From Bacteroidota bacterium (lineage in GTDB: Bacteria; Bacteroidota; Bacteroidia; Flavobacteriales_D; Crocinitomicaceae), in NCBI GenBank assembly GCA_016868915.1, contig VGFL01000012.1, forward strand, positions 1 to 44,807: DNA of 44,807 nt. The letters are read 5' to 3'. Position numbers and translations under genes: made by a program. The notes under the pieces are model-generated. The model was not told the origin of the DNA, searched no databases, and was given only the letters and a program-made list of their open reading frames with translations. The first letter of the stretch is position 1. The number at the start of each line of letters is the position of its first letter. Of this stretch, positions 19,308 through 29,245 are shown piece by piece.

Positions 19308-22300
19308 TTGAAAAAAACTGGATTAATTTTCTATTTACTGATATCCCTCAGTATATTTGGGCAAGACATATGGATTACCCCAAACCGCGGTCAATGGGAT
19401 GACCGTATTCTTTACAATGTAGACATTAATCAAGGAAAATTGTATTTAGAAAAAAACCAAATGACCTTTTTCCTTACTGATGCCATGGCCCACAATCACG
19501 CTGAACATAAACATCACTCAGAGGAAAAAAATGGAACTGCTTATCATGTGATCAACCAGACTTTTTTAAATGCAAACCCAAATACCTACAAAGAGGAAAA
19601 AATACCATCAAATCATTACTCAAACTATATCTTAGGGTCTGACCAAACTAAATGGAAATCAGAGATTTATTCCTTTCAGGAAGTTCATTACAAGCAATTC
19701 TACACTGATATTGATCTTTTTTACTGTACTAAAGATAAGCAACTGAGCTATAACTTTTTTATCGCACCACATGCTGATCCCTCTCAAATACAATTCAAGC
19801 TTACCGGCGCAGAGTCGGTCAAAATAACGGCTGAAGGCACACTCGTTTTAAAACATCGGTTTGGTGAAATAATAGAATCCGCACCTATTGCCTGGACTGA
19901 AAATGAAAAAGGAATAAAAACCAAAGTGGCCTGTCGATTCCTCCAAATGCAAGATACAATACGATTTTATTTCCCCGACGGATACGCAAAAAATGAAAAA
20001 CTAATTATAGACCCCAGTCTGACATTTTCCACCTTTACAGGTTCAACAGCTGATAATTGGGGCTTCACTGCCACACCCGATATCAATGGGAATTTGTTTG
20101 GGGGGGGTATTGTTTTTGGGGCGGGCTATCCGCTCTCAACAGGCGCTTACGACCTAAGTTTTAATTCTGGAACTGGAACATTTCCTATCGATATCGGAAT
20201 AACAAAATATAATGCGGTTGGTACTAACATCTTATATTCAACGTATATCGGAGGAAGTGGGAATGAAACACCTCACTCTATTGTATCCGCCCAAAATGGT
20301 GAATTATACATTTATGGTGTAACGTCATCTACAAATTTCCCTATGGCAGGAACACCCTATGACAATACGCACAATGGGGGGCCTTATGAAATAGAAAACT
20401 CATTAGAATTTAACGGTGCTGATATTTATGTAGCACGCTTGAATCCGAATGGTACCACTTTATTGTCATCAACCTATATTGGAGGAGCAAATACAGATGG
20501 TCTAAATACGAATAGTTTAAATTACAATTATGGCGATCAATTTCGGGGCGAGATTATCCTCGATGGTAATCAAAATGTCTATATATCGAGTACGACAGCC
20601 TCATCAAATTTTCCAACTGTTTCAGCAAGTCAATCCACATTAAATGGAAGTCAAGATGCAGTTATTTTTAGATTAAATTCGTCACTTAGCACGCTCGCGT
20701 GGAGTACTTATTTTGGTGGTAGTGGGCTCGAAACAGGAAATGCAGTATCTATTTCAAGCAATGGATATATTTATGCCGCGGGAGGTACTTCTTCATCCAG
20801 CTTACCGCTTTCTCTCGGCAATGATTTATCATTCAATGGAGGTATTTCTGATGGTTATGTATTACGCTTAAATCAATCTAATGGCCAATTTGTTGCGGGA
20901 ACTTACATGGGAATGAATGAATATGATCAAACCTATTTTGTTGATACAGATATCGATAATTTTGTGTACGTGTATGGTCAGAGTGAATCAAATTGGGGTG
21001 TTTCGCCAGGGTGTTATGGAACCCCGAATTCTGGACAATTTGTGAGAAAATACTCGGCAGATTTACTTTCTATTTCTTGGTCAACGATGATTGGTGCTGC
21101 ACATGGACATGTTGAAATATCACCTACTGCTTTTCTCGTTTCAGATTGTTATGATATTTATTTGGCAGGATGGGGAGGTATTTTAAATCAAAGCGGACAG
21201 GCAACCTCTTCAACGAGTAATAATTTTCAATGTACCCCAGATGGGTATCAACTCATAACAAACGGAAATAATTTTTACATCGCAGTCCTTGATCAAGATG
21301 CCAGTGCACTGAAGTATGCAACATTCATGGGAGGAACCACCAGTAGCTCCAACCACGTGGATGGAGGAACGAGCCGTTTCGACAAATCGGGAAGGATTTA
21401 TCATGCGGTTTGTGGTGCATGTGGAGGAAACGATTATGGATTTACAAGCACTCCTGGAAGTTGGTCTCCAACGAATAACAGTCCAAATTGTAACATGGCA
21501 ACCTTCAAGTTTGAATTAAGTGCAATTCAGGCCATTGCAGCACAACCTGTACCCTTAATTTGTATACCGCAATCCGTTTATTTCCAAAATAATAGTATTA
21601 ATGGAAACGCTTATTTATGGTACTTCGGAGATGGCAACTCATCCACAGAATTTGAACCTATTTACCAATATACAACGCCAGGAGTTTATGATGTAACCCT
21701 CATTGTCACTGATACGAATGGCTGCTTTAGTCCAGATTCCAGTACGATAACAATTAATATAGGTTCATTTGAAGGAGGTGTGGTGGCTCCACCGTCACCC
21801 ATTTGTCCGGGTGATAACTTTCAATTTGAAGCATACGGCGGAGCAAATTACAGCTGGACACCTGCTCAATACTTGAATAATCCAAATGTATACAACCCAG
21901 TTGCGACAATAACTCAAACCACTACTTTCACTGTCACAATCTCGGACAGCTGCGGCTCTGTAGCGTTCCCCGTAACACTCGAAGTGTATGATAATTCCAT
22001 TTCGATTTCTCCGGATACAAGTATTTGTATTGGAAACAGCGTCCAGCTCAATGTAAACTCATCAGGATCCATCACATGGTCCCCACCAACCTATCTAAAT
22101 AATCCGACTTCTTTTTCACCAATATGTACGCCGCAACAATCCACTACGTATACAGCAAATGTTACCAATCAATATGGATGCGAAAATCAAGCTCAGGTCA
22201 CCATTAACGTTTTTCTCAATCCACCTATACCCATTTTAGAAGATACAGTTCAAGTATGTGAGGGAGGCAGTGTTGGTATTGTTGTTTCTGGTGGAAATAG

Positions 22301-23174
22301 CTACTCTTGGCAAAATAGTCCATACCTAAACACCACACAAGGAAGTGCTGTTATTGCCAATCCCCCGAATGATAATTGGTTTTATGTAACAGTAACAAAT
22401 ACATGTGGAAGCACTCAAGATTCCATTTTGGTTCAGACAATAGAAGCTCAAATTCAAGCCGGTAATGACACCATTATTTGTCCAAATGAAACGGCCATTC
22501 TATGGGCGTCAGGTGCTAGTTATTACCAATGGAATCCACCTGCTACGTTTTTTGAATTATCTGGGAATTTGGTTGAGGTAAGTCCCACACAATCGACAAA
22601 TTATCAAGTTATTGGAACGGATGCAAATGGTTGTAAGGACACTGCGTACGTTTTAGTCCAATTATTTCCATATCCTTCTTTAATCGTGACATCAGATATA
22701 TTTGCTTTTTATGGTGAAGAAATTCAACTTTCTGCTACCTCAAATACACCGGGTAATTTTACATGGTATCCTCCGACAGCTTTAAGTTGCAGTGATTGTT
22801 CAAACCCAGTAGCTGCGCCAAACCAAGACATTACCTATTTTGTCAACTTTGAAGATACGAATGGTTGCTACACAGGTGCCTGGGTAAATATCTATTACGA
22901 TGCCTTGGTATACGTTCCAAACACATTCATTCCGGATGATGATGCTAAGAATGATGTATTTCAGATTTATGGGTCAAATATTTATGAAATGGAATGTCTG
23001 ATATTTAATCGGTGGGGAGAGCTAATTTGCACATTAAATTCAATAACTGATTCTTGGGATGGAACCTATCAAGGAAAAAAATGCCCAGATGGAACTTACA
23101 CTTGGAAATTGACCATTACAGACTTTCAAAATAGACACAAACAAATCACCGGTCACATTAACCTACTTAGATAG
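19308..23174 (+). CDS. Large T9SS-type surface protein: DUF7948/SBBP-like propeller region, PKD domain, Ig-like repeats, gliding motility-associated (CHU_C) C-terminal domain; TTG start
   Basis: Signal peptide; 'WITPNRGQWDDRILYNVDINQGKLYLEKNQMTFFLTD', repeated 'YSTYIGGSGNE...' units, PKD 'WYFGDGNSSTEFEPIYQYTTPGVYDVTLIVTD', C-terminus 'VPNTFIPDDDAKNDVFQIYGSNIYEMECLIFNRWGELICTLNSITDSWDGTYQGKKCPDGTYTWKL'. Confidence 0.9.
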   Translation: MKKTGLIFYLLISLSIFGQDIWITPNRGQWDDRILYNVDINQGKLYLEKNQMTFFLTDAMAHNHAEHKHHSEEKNGTAYHVINQTFLNANPNTYKEEKIPSNHYSNYILGSDQTKWKSEIYSFQEVHYKQFYTDIDLFYCTKDKQLSYNFFIAPHADPSQIQFKLTGAESVKITAEGTLVLKHRFGEIIESAPIAWTENEKGIKTKVACRFLQMQDTIRFYFPDGYAKNEKLIIDPSLTFSTFTGSTADNWGFTATPDINGNLFGGGIVFGAGYPLSTGAYDLSFNSGTGTFPIDIGITKYNAVGTNILYSTYIGGSGNETPHSIVSAQNGELYIYGVTSSTNFPMAGTPYDNTHNGGPYEIENSLEFNGADIYVARLNPNGTTLLSSTYIGGANTDGLNTNSLNYNYGDQFRGEIILDGNQNVYISSTTASSNFPTVSASQSTLNGSQDAVIFRLNSSLSTLAWSTYFGGSGLETGNAVSISSNGYIYAAGGTSSSSLPLSLGNDLSFNGGISDGYVLRLNQSNGQFVAGTYMGMNEYDQTYFVDTDIDNFVYVYGQSESNWGVSPGCYGTPNSGQFVRKYSADLLSISWSTMIGAAHGHVEISPTAFLVSDCYDIYLAGWGGILNQSGQATSSTSNNFQCTPDGYQLITNGNNFYIAVLDQDASALKYATFMGGTTSSSNHVDGGTSRFDKSGRIYHAVCGACGGNDYGFTSTPGSWSPTNNSPNCNMATFKFELSAIQAIAAQPVPLICIPQSVYFQNNSINGNAYLWYFGDGNSSTEFEPIYQYTTPGVYDVTLIVTDTNGCFSPDSSTITINIGSFEGGVVAPPSPICPGDNFQFEAYGGANYSWTPAQYLNNPNVYNPVATITQTTTFTVTISDSCGSVAFPVTLEVYDNSISISPDTSICIGNSVQLNVNSSGSITWSPPTYLNNPTSFSPICTPQQSTTYTANVTNQYGCENQAQVTINVFLNPPIPILEDTVQVCEGGSVGIVVSGGNSYSWQNSPYLNTTQGSAVIANPPNDNWFYVTVTNTCGSTQDSILVQTIEAQIQAGNDTIICPNETAILWASGASYYQWNPPATFFELSGNLVEVSPTQSTNYQVIGTDANGCKDTAYVLVQLFPYPSLIVTSDIFAFYGEEIQLSATSNTPGNFTWYPPTALSCSDCSNPVAAPNQDITYFVNFEDTNGCYTGAWVNIYYDALVYVPNTFIPDDDAKNDVFQIYGSNIYEMECLIFNRWGELICTLNSITDSWDGTYQGKKCPDGTYTWKLTITDFQNRHKQITGHINLLR

Positions 23175-23218
23175 AGATGTGGAATATATCTTACCCTTTT
23201 TTGAAAAGAGATAAATAC

Positions 23219-23890
23219 CTAAAGCGTTAGCGACTTCAAGAATTCATTCTTTGTAGCTTCGTTTTCAAATTTTCCAGAATAATAACTTGTGACAGTTGAT
23301 GAAGACTCATCTTTAATTCCACGAGAAGAAACGCACAAGTGTTTTGCGTCGATCAACACCGCAATATCTTGTGTTCCTAAAACATGTTGTAGTTCTTTAG
23401 CAATCTGAACCGTTAAACGTTCCTGAACTTGAGGCCTTTTTGCAAAATACTGGACAATTCGATTTAGCTTTGACAAACCAATAACAGATCCATTGGATAT
23501 ATAAGCAACGTGAGCCTTTCCCATAATTGGAACGAAATGATGCTCGCAATTGCTGTAAAAGGAAATGTTTTTTTCAACCAACATTTGATTGTATTGGTAT
23601 TTGTTCTCAAAGAGGGCAATTTTTGGTTTATTTTCGGGATTCAATCCTGAAAAAATTTCTTGAACATACATTTTTGCAACTCTATAAGGAGTTCCTTTTA
23701 AACTGTCATCCGTTATGTCTAACCCTAATGTTTCCATTATTTTTTCGAAATGAATAGAAATCTCCTCAATTTTTTGAGCGTCTGATATAGAAAATGCATC
23801 CTTTCGCATGGGAGTTTCAATGGTTGTTAGAATATGCTCGTTACCTAATTGTTCGTATAATTCACTAAGTGAAATTGAATCTGTCTTCAT
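23219..23890 (-). CDS. folE: GTP cyclohydrolase I
   Basis: 'GTPYRVAKMYVQEIFSGL', 'FYSNCEHHFVPIMGKAHVAYI', 'GLSKLNRIVQYFAKRPQVQERLT', 'HLCVSSRGIKDESSSTVTSYYSG'. Confidence 0.97.
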   Translation of the reverse strand: MKTDSISLSELYEQLGNEHILTTIETPMRKDAFSISDAQKIEEISIHFEKIMETLGLDITDDSLKGTPYRVAKMYVQEIFSGLNPENKPKIALFENKYQYNQMLVEKNISFYSNCEHHFVPIMGKAHVAYISNGSVIGLSKLNRIVQYFAKRPQVQERLTVQIAKELQHVLGTQDIAVLIDAKHLCVSSRGIKDESSSTVTSYYSGKFENEATKNEFLKSLTL

Positions 23891-24043
23891 AGTCTTTTTT
23901 TTAGTTAGCTTAATGGATACATTAAATTAGTTATAAACCGTAAAAGTAGAAACATATGAATCTGAATTTTGTTTAATCTTTATTGCATAAAACTTAAACA
24001 AAATAAAAATCACCTATGGGAAGTAATACCCTATTAAGATTAG

Positions 24044-25162
24044 TTAATGGATTAAATTAAATTGGATTTCTGTCCAAACCTTTTCAGCCGCATAATCCCA
24101 CGAAAATAACTGAGCACGTTGAATTCCATTATTTCTCAAAGTATCTCGCAATTCTTGATCGTGAAACAGACGATTCATGCCTTTGAGAATCTCATTTTCG
24201 TTGAATGGGTCACAGTAAATTGCGGCATCTCCCGCAATTTCAGGCAAACTGGTTTTATTCCCGGATAAAATGGGAATACCACATTTCATCGCTTCAACCA
24301 ACGGAATTCCAAATCCTTCAAAATAAGGTACATATGCTAAAGCGAATGCAGAGGCCGTATATTGAACCAATTTTTTTTGTGTGAGATGTCCGGTAAATCG
24401 GATGTTTTTTTTAACCGTTTCTGGAATATCGATGGAATGCCCTTTCCACATGGGTTTTCCAACGATAACCAATTCCATATCTGGAAAGGAGTTTTTATCC
24501 ATGAAACGCTCAAAGGAATTTACCAAGCGTTGCACATTTTTGCGTGGATGAATAGACCCGACAAAAAGAAAATAGGGTTTCAGATTATTATCGTCTCTAA
24601 ATACTTGAATTTCCTCATTTGAAAAAACACGATATTTTTCTGAAGCGCCATTCCAAGCAACTACAATTTTTTGAGGGTCAATTTTATAAGTTGTTACAAT
24701 ATCTTGCTTCGAAGATTCCGATACAGTGATTATTTTCTGCGAGTGACGGGCAAATTTCGGAAAGTATTTTCGGTAATACCAACCCACTAATCCCGGTAAA
24801 TCTTCCGGATAATGTTCAAAATTTATATCGTGTATGACGTTTATTTGAGGAATACGTGAACCTAAAACTAACGAACCGTCTGGGGAGAAAAGTACGTCGA
24901 TTTTATATTTTTTTAGCGCTCGGTTCAAGCTCCATTCAAACCAAATTAGGTAGAGAAAGGGATGTCTGGCTTGAGGTTTTAGAACTATTTCTTTACAATT
25001 AGAACCGAATTTAAATTTCTTGTCCACTTTACGATCAAAAAACAACATAAATTCATGTTCGGGATGATTTTGTACAATTCGTCGAACAACTTCAAAAGTA
25101 TACCAGCCAAATCCTTCCATTTTATCGGATAGTAAAAAGCGGGTATTTATTCCTATACGCAA
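24044..25162 (-). CDS. Glycosyltransferase family 4 protein
   Basis: 'KPYFLFVGSIHPRKNVQRLVNSF', 'PYFEGFGIPLVEAMKCGIPILSGNKTSLPEIAGDAAIYCDP'. Confidence 0.93.
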   Translation of the reverse strand: MRIGINTRFLLSDKMEGFGWYTFEVVRRIVQNHPEHEFMLFFDRKVDKKFKFGSNCKEIVLKPQARHPFLYLIWFEWSLNRALKKYKIDVLFSPDGSLVLGSRIPQINVIHDINFEHYPEDLPGLVGWYYRKYFPKFARHSQKIITVSESSKQDIVTTYKIDPQKIVVAWNGASEKYRVFSNEEIQVFRDDNNLKPYFLFVGSIHPRKNVQRLVNSFERFMDKNSFPDMELVIVGKPMWKGHSIDIPETVKKNIRFTGHLTQKKLVQYTASAFALAYVPYFEGFGIPLVEAMKCGIPILSGNKTSLPEIAGDAAIYCDPFNENEILKGMNRLFHDQELRDTLRNNGIQRAQLFSWDYAAEKVWTEIQFNLIH

Positions 25163-25165
25163 AAT

Positions 25166-25948
25166 TTAGATTAAAACAGGAACGGATTTTATTTCTTTTA
25201 AAACTCCATTCCATAAATGCATTCTCATTTTTAACGCATCAATAGATACTTGTGTTGCTTCATACCATTTTAATTCATCATTTCCGCATAGCTCTTGTAT
25301 CATTTGCAGAGACATTGGTCCGTGTTCACCGCCATCTACTTCAATGTGTCTTTCAAGGTAATATATCAAATCAGAAAGAGAGTTACCAGTTTGTTTTTCA
25401 ACAGTTTTTACAATTTCAATAAACATATCTGGAATTAAATCTTCACGACCGAACGTAAATAATGCAGCCAATTCGTGAGGTTTATTTTCTTTTATTTTTT
25501 GAAAGGTGAATGAAACAAAATCAATTGTATTTTTTGAAATAGTAAGATGCTCTAAATCTGATTTTACCGTATTTAGGTCACTTCTTTGAACAAATGATAA
25601 AACCTCAGCGGTATCTAATCCAATTTGCTCCATTGCCTTCAGATATAATTCAAAGTGACTTACCGGGTTTCCACTTTTATCCAAATCACTTTCTTCGCCC
25701 AATACAATTTCATTTATCAATCTGCGAGTGGAGGCAGATCCACTTGGTCTCCAGGGTAATTCAACTGAAGTCAAATTGATTTGAAGTGCTTTTAGCAGAC
25801 TCATGAAATCCCAAACAGCGTAGATATGTTGTTTCATAAAAATCTGAATGGCCTCTAATGAGTTTAACTCCGAATACAACGGGTGGGCAAGAAGCTCCAT
25901 TCTAAATGGTTCAATATCAGATTTTAATTCATTAAGTTCTTTTGTCAT
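25166..25948 (-). CDS. DUF3050 domain-containing protein (heme-oxygenase-like fold)
   Basis: 'HPLYSELNSLEAIQIFMKQHIYAVWDFMSLLKALQ' and 'YLERHIEVDGGEHGPMSLQMIQELCG' match DUF3050. Confidence 0.85.
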   Translation of the reverse strand: MTKELNELKSDIEPFRMELLAHPLYSELNSLEAIQIFMKQHIYAVWDFMSLLKALQINLTSVELPWRPSGSASTRRLINEIVLGEESDLDKSGNPVSHFELYLKAMEQIGLDTAEVLSFVQRSDLNTVKSDLEHLTISKNTIDFVSFTFQKIKENKPHELAALFTFGREDLIPDMFIEIVKTVEKQTGNSLSDLIYYLERHIEVDGGEHGPMSLQMIQELCGNDELKWYEATQVSIDALKMRMHLWNGVLKEIKSVPVLI

Positions 25949-27694
25949 TTATTTCAATTTAATTCCTAATTCGTTCATTTGCTCATCCTCAAGAGGTGAA
26001 GGAGCGTCGATCATGGTGTCTCTTCCGCTGTTATTTTTTGGGAATGCGATATAATCCCTAATTGATTCTGAACCGCCCATGGTTGCAACCAATCGATCTA
26101 ATCCAAATGCCAATCCACCATGTGGAGGAGCCCCAAATTCAAAGGCATTCATCAGAAATCCAAATTGCGCTTGTGCTTGTTCAGGAGTGAATCCAAGTAG
26201 ATCAAACATCTTCGCTTGTAAGTCTTTATTATGAATTCGAATAGACCCTCCGCCCAATTCAACGCCATTCATAGCTAAATCGTATGCATTGGCGCGCACT
26301 TTACTCGGATCTACTTCCAACAAATGATCATCTTCTGGTTTTGGCGAAGTAAATGGGTGGTGCATGGCATGCCAACGATTAGCATTCTCATCCCATTCCA
26401 AAAGTGGGAAATCTACCACCCAAAGCGGCTTGAATTCATCCACTTTTCTCAATCCCAATTGATTTCCTAAATGCAAACGCAATTCACTTAATTGTTTACG
26501 GGTTTTATCCAAATCACCGCAAAGAATCAATAACAAATCTCCGGGTTTCATTCCTGTTTGACTTGCCCATTTTTCGAGTTCTACGGTATCATAAAATTTA
26601 TCCACAGAAGATTTAAATGTTCCATCTGAATTATAACGCATGTAAACGAGACCTTTTGCACCAATTTGTGGACGTTTTACCCAATCGGTAAGTTCGTCGA
26701 GTTGTTTTCTAGTAAATTCAGCAGCCCCTTCTACATTAATTGCCAATACAGACTCAGCGCTATCGAATACCACAAATCCTTTACCTTGCGTTCGAGAAGT
26801 CACATCTTGAAATTCCATTCCAAAGCGAATATCTGGTTTATCAGAACCGTACTTCTCCATTGCCTCTTTATAGGTCATTCGAGGAAATTCTCCCTCAAAT
26901 TCAACATTTTTAACAGTTTTAAATAGATGCTTAATCAATCCTTCAAAGGTTTGCAAAACATCTTCTTGTTCTACAAATGACATTTCACAATCGATTTGAG
27001 TAAACTCAGGTTGTCTATCGGCGCGTAAGTCTTCGTCTCTGAAGCACTTAACGATCTGGTAATAGCGATCGATACCAGAAACCATTAATAATTGCTTGAA
27101 GGTTTGAGGCGATTGAGGTAAGGCATAAAATTGTCCTTGATTCATTCGGCTAGGCACCACAAAATCACGAGCTCCCTCTGGAGTGGATTTAATTAGAACT
27201 GGTGTTTCAACATCCATAAAATTTTGAGAGTCCAAATATTTGCGCGTTTCGAGGGCAACTTGATTTCTCAAAAGTAATTTTTGATGAACTGGATTTCTTC
27301 TTAAATCCAAATAACGATATTGCATTCGCAATTCATCTCCACCGTCCGTATCGTCTTCAATTGTGAACGGAGGCGTTTTTGATTTATTTAAAATTTGCAG
27401 ATTTTCAACTGAAATTTCGACTTCTCCTGTAGGGATGTTTCGGTTTTTACTTGATCTTTCAATAACAACCCCAGATACTTGAATTACATATTCTCTACCC
27501 AGTTTTCTTGCGCTTTCGCACAACTCGGCATCTAAATCCATATTAAAAGCTAATTGAATAATTCCATATCGATCACGTAAATCAATAAAAGTCATTCCGC
27601 CTAAATCTCTGGATTTCTGGACCCAACCAGAAACAGTAACTTTTTGATTATTATTTATTAAACGAAGCTCACCACAGGTATGTGATCTGTACAT
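25949..27694 (-). CDS. aspS: Aspartate--tRNA ligase
   Basis: '[47 protein letters not shown]', '[26 protein letters not shown]', '[28 protein letters not shown]'. Confidence 0.98.
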   Translation of the reverse strand: MYRSHTCGELRLINNNQKVTVSGWVQKSRDLGGMTFIDLRDRYGIIQLAFNMDLDAELCESARKLGREYVIQVSGVVIERSSKNRNIPTGEVEISVENLQILNKSKTPPFTIEDDTDGGDELRMQYRYLDLRRNPVHQKLLLRNQVALETRKYLDSQNFMDVETPVLIKSTPEGARDFVVPSRMNQGQFYALPQSPQTFKQLLMVSGIDRYYQIVKCFRDEDLRADRQPEFTQIDCEMSFVEQEDVLQTFEGLIKHLFKTVKNVEFEGEFPRMTYKEAMEKYGSDKPDIRFGMEFQDVTSRTQGKGFVVFDSAESVLAINVEGAAEFTRKQLDELTDWVKRPQIGAKGLVYMRYNSDGTFKSSVDKFYDTVELEKWASQTGMKPGDLLLILCGDLDKTRKQLSELRLHLGNQLGLRKVDEFKPLWVVDFPLLEWDENANRWHAMHHPFTSPKPEDDHLLEVDPSKVRANAYDLAMNGVELGGGSIRIHNKDLQAKMFDLLGFTPEQAQAQFGFLMNAFEFGAPPHGGLAFGLDRLVATMGGSESIRDYIAFPKNNSGRDTMIDAPSPLEDEQMNELGIKLK

Positions 27695-27772
27695 ATTTCA
27701 GTTTTGTACTACAAAAATAAAAAAACAAAACTGAAGAGGAAAGGTTTGAGAAAAGTTGCTTGAATTTCAGTA

Positions 27773-28060
27773 TTATTTTTCTTTCTCCTTGAGTATTTGC
27801 TTCCTCATTGCCTCTACTACCCCATCAACAGCCTCCTCAAAAGACTTACACTGTTTTTTCGCGAATAATTCTTTACCAGGAAGATGAATTTTAAGTTCAA
27901 CAATTTTATTCTCTTTTTCTTTCACTTTATCCAAACGAAGAAAAACTTCAGATGATAATACCTTATAGTTAAAAAGTTCTAATTTATCCATTCTACCATG
28001 AATGAAATAAACCAATTTTTGATCAACCTTGAAGTGAATGGAGTGAATTTTCGTTTCCAT
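27773..28060 (-). CDS. hpf: HPF/RaiA family ribosome-associated protein
   Basis: 95 aa; 'HSIHFKVDQKLVYFIHGRMDKLELF...VFLRLDKVKEKENKIVELKIHLPGKELFAKKQCKSFEEAVDGVVEAMRKQI'. Confidence 0.85.
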   Translation of the reverse strand: METKIHSIHFKVDQKLVYFIHGRMDKLELFNYKVLSSEVFLRLDKVKEKENKIVELKIHLPGKELFAKKQCKSFEEAVDGVVEAMRKQILKEKEK

Positions 28061-28065
28061 AATAA

Positions 28066-28941
28066 TTATTTTTTTCCTCCACGAGGATGAGTCTGTGAAT
28101 AGATTGAGGTTAATTGGGCAAAAGAATTGTGCGTATATACTTGCGTTGCCGACAGATTTGCATGGCCTAGTAAATCTTTTAATGTTTCCAAGCCTGTTCC
28201 CCTATTCAACATGTGTGTTGCAAAAGTATGACGCAAAACATGAGGGCTTGTTTTATCAAGATTTGTTGCCAAACTGAGGTACCGGTTTATGATTCGATAA
28301 ACGAGCATAGCATATATTTTTTTTCCAAATTTCGTTGAAAACACAAATTGATTTTCTGTAATTTTTTCATTTTTGACTTGAACGTATGAATAAATTTGTT
28401 GATACAATTCTTTCGATATCGGGATAATACGTTCTTTATTTCTTTTTCCAATTACCTTAATCGAATCATCAGATACATTTTTAATCTTTAATTCGATAAG
28501 CTCACTCAAACGAATCCCTGTTTGATAGAAAAGTTCAAAAATAAGTTTGTCTCGCTTTCCTTCTAAGGAATCAGAATATAAATCTTCCATTTTTTGAGAT
28601 TGTATTTCAGATTCTTTCGCAAAAATAGGAAGTCGTTTTTCATTTTTTGGACCTTGAATTTTCGCCATTGGATTGACTGATACTATATCCTTTTTTCGCA
28701 ACCATTTATAAAAGGTTCTTAGAGCAGCTAATTTTCGATTGATTGATTTTGCCTTTTTTTTGTCCGCGAAAAGCAGTACAATCCAACCACGTATAAATGT
28801 TGAAGTTAGTTCATTAAACTCGTTGATTTTCTTTATTCCCGCAAAGTTTATGAACTGAGTCAAATCTCTTTCATACGCATCAATAGTATGTTGCGAATAG
28901 CGTTTTTCTGCCGTCAAATAAATAATAAAATCATGGAGCAT
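28066..28941 (-). CDS. Tyrosine recombinase (XerC/XerD family)
   Basis: 'TGIRLSELIELKI', 'SPHVLRHTFATHMLNRGTGLETLKDLLGHANLSATQVYTH' catalytic motifs. Confidence 0.93.
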   Translation of the reverse strand: MLHDFIIYLTAEKRYSQHTIDAYERDLTQFINFAGIKKINEFNELTSTFIRGWIVLLFADKKKAKSINRKLAALRTFYKWLRKKDIVSVNPMAKIQGPKNEKRLPIFAKESEIQSQKMEDLYSDSLEGKRDKLIFELFYQTGIRLSELIELKIKNVSDDSIKVIGKRNKERIIPISKELYQQIYSYVQVKNEKITENQFVFSTKFGKKIYAMLVYRIINRYLSLATNLDKTSPHVLRHTFATHMLNRGTGLETLKDLLGHANLSATQVYTHNSFAQLTSIYSQTHPRGGKK

Positions 28942-28945
28942 AAAA

Positions 28946-28967
28946 AAAGGAGCTTTTAGGCTCCTTT
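28946..28967 (-). terminator. Intrinsic terminator after rpsU
   Basis: Minus strand AAAGGAGC-CTAAAA-GCTCCTTT running into T7; directly abuts the xer start codon. Confidence 0.85.
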
Positions 28968-28990
28968 ATTACGTAAAATATACTATTTTG

Positions 28991-29182
28991 TTACTGTTCA
29001 GATGAGAATAAATGCTGTTTGTAAGCAGCACGGATGATTTGTTGTCTTTTTGTTACAGAAGGTTTTTCAAATTCCTTGCGAGCACGCAACTGTTTCATAA
29101 CGTTGGTTTTTTCAAATTTCTTCTTGTATTTTTTCAACGCTTTTTCAATATTTTCGCCTTCTTTAATAGGAATAATTAACAT
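28991..29182 (-). CDS. rpsU: 30S ribosomal protein S21
   Basis: 63 aa; 'MLIIPIKEGENIEKALKKYKKKFEKTNVMKQLRARKEFEKPSVTKRQQIIRAAYKQ'. Confidence 0.96.
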   Translation of the reverse strand: MLIIPIKEGENIEKALKKYKKKFEKTNVMKQLRARKEFEKPSVTKRQQIIRAAYKQHLFSSEQ

Positions 29183-29245
29183 GTACTATTTTATTTAATT
29201 GTTTAAAGGGGCACAAAGATAAGCATAAACAGAATAAAACACAAA

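Noticed and set aside
28066-28941. Tyrosine recombinase as evidence for an integron or integrative element
   Set aside because: It sits in the housekeeping rpsU/hpf context, fits a chromosomal Xer, and no att-like repeats or cargo were seen.
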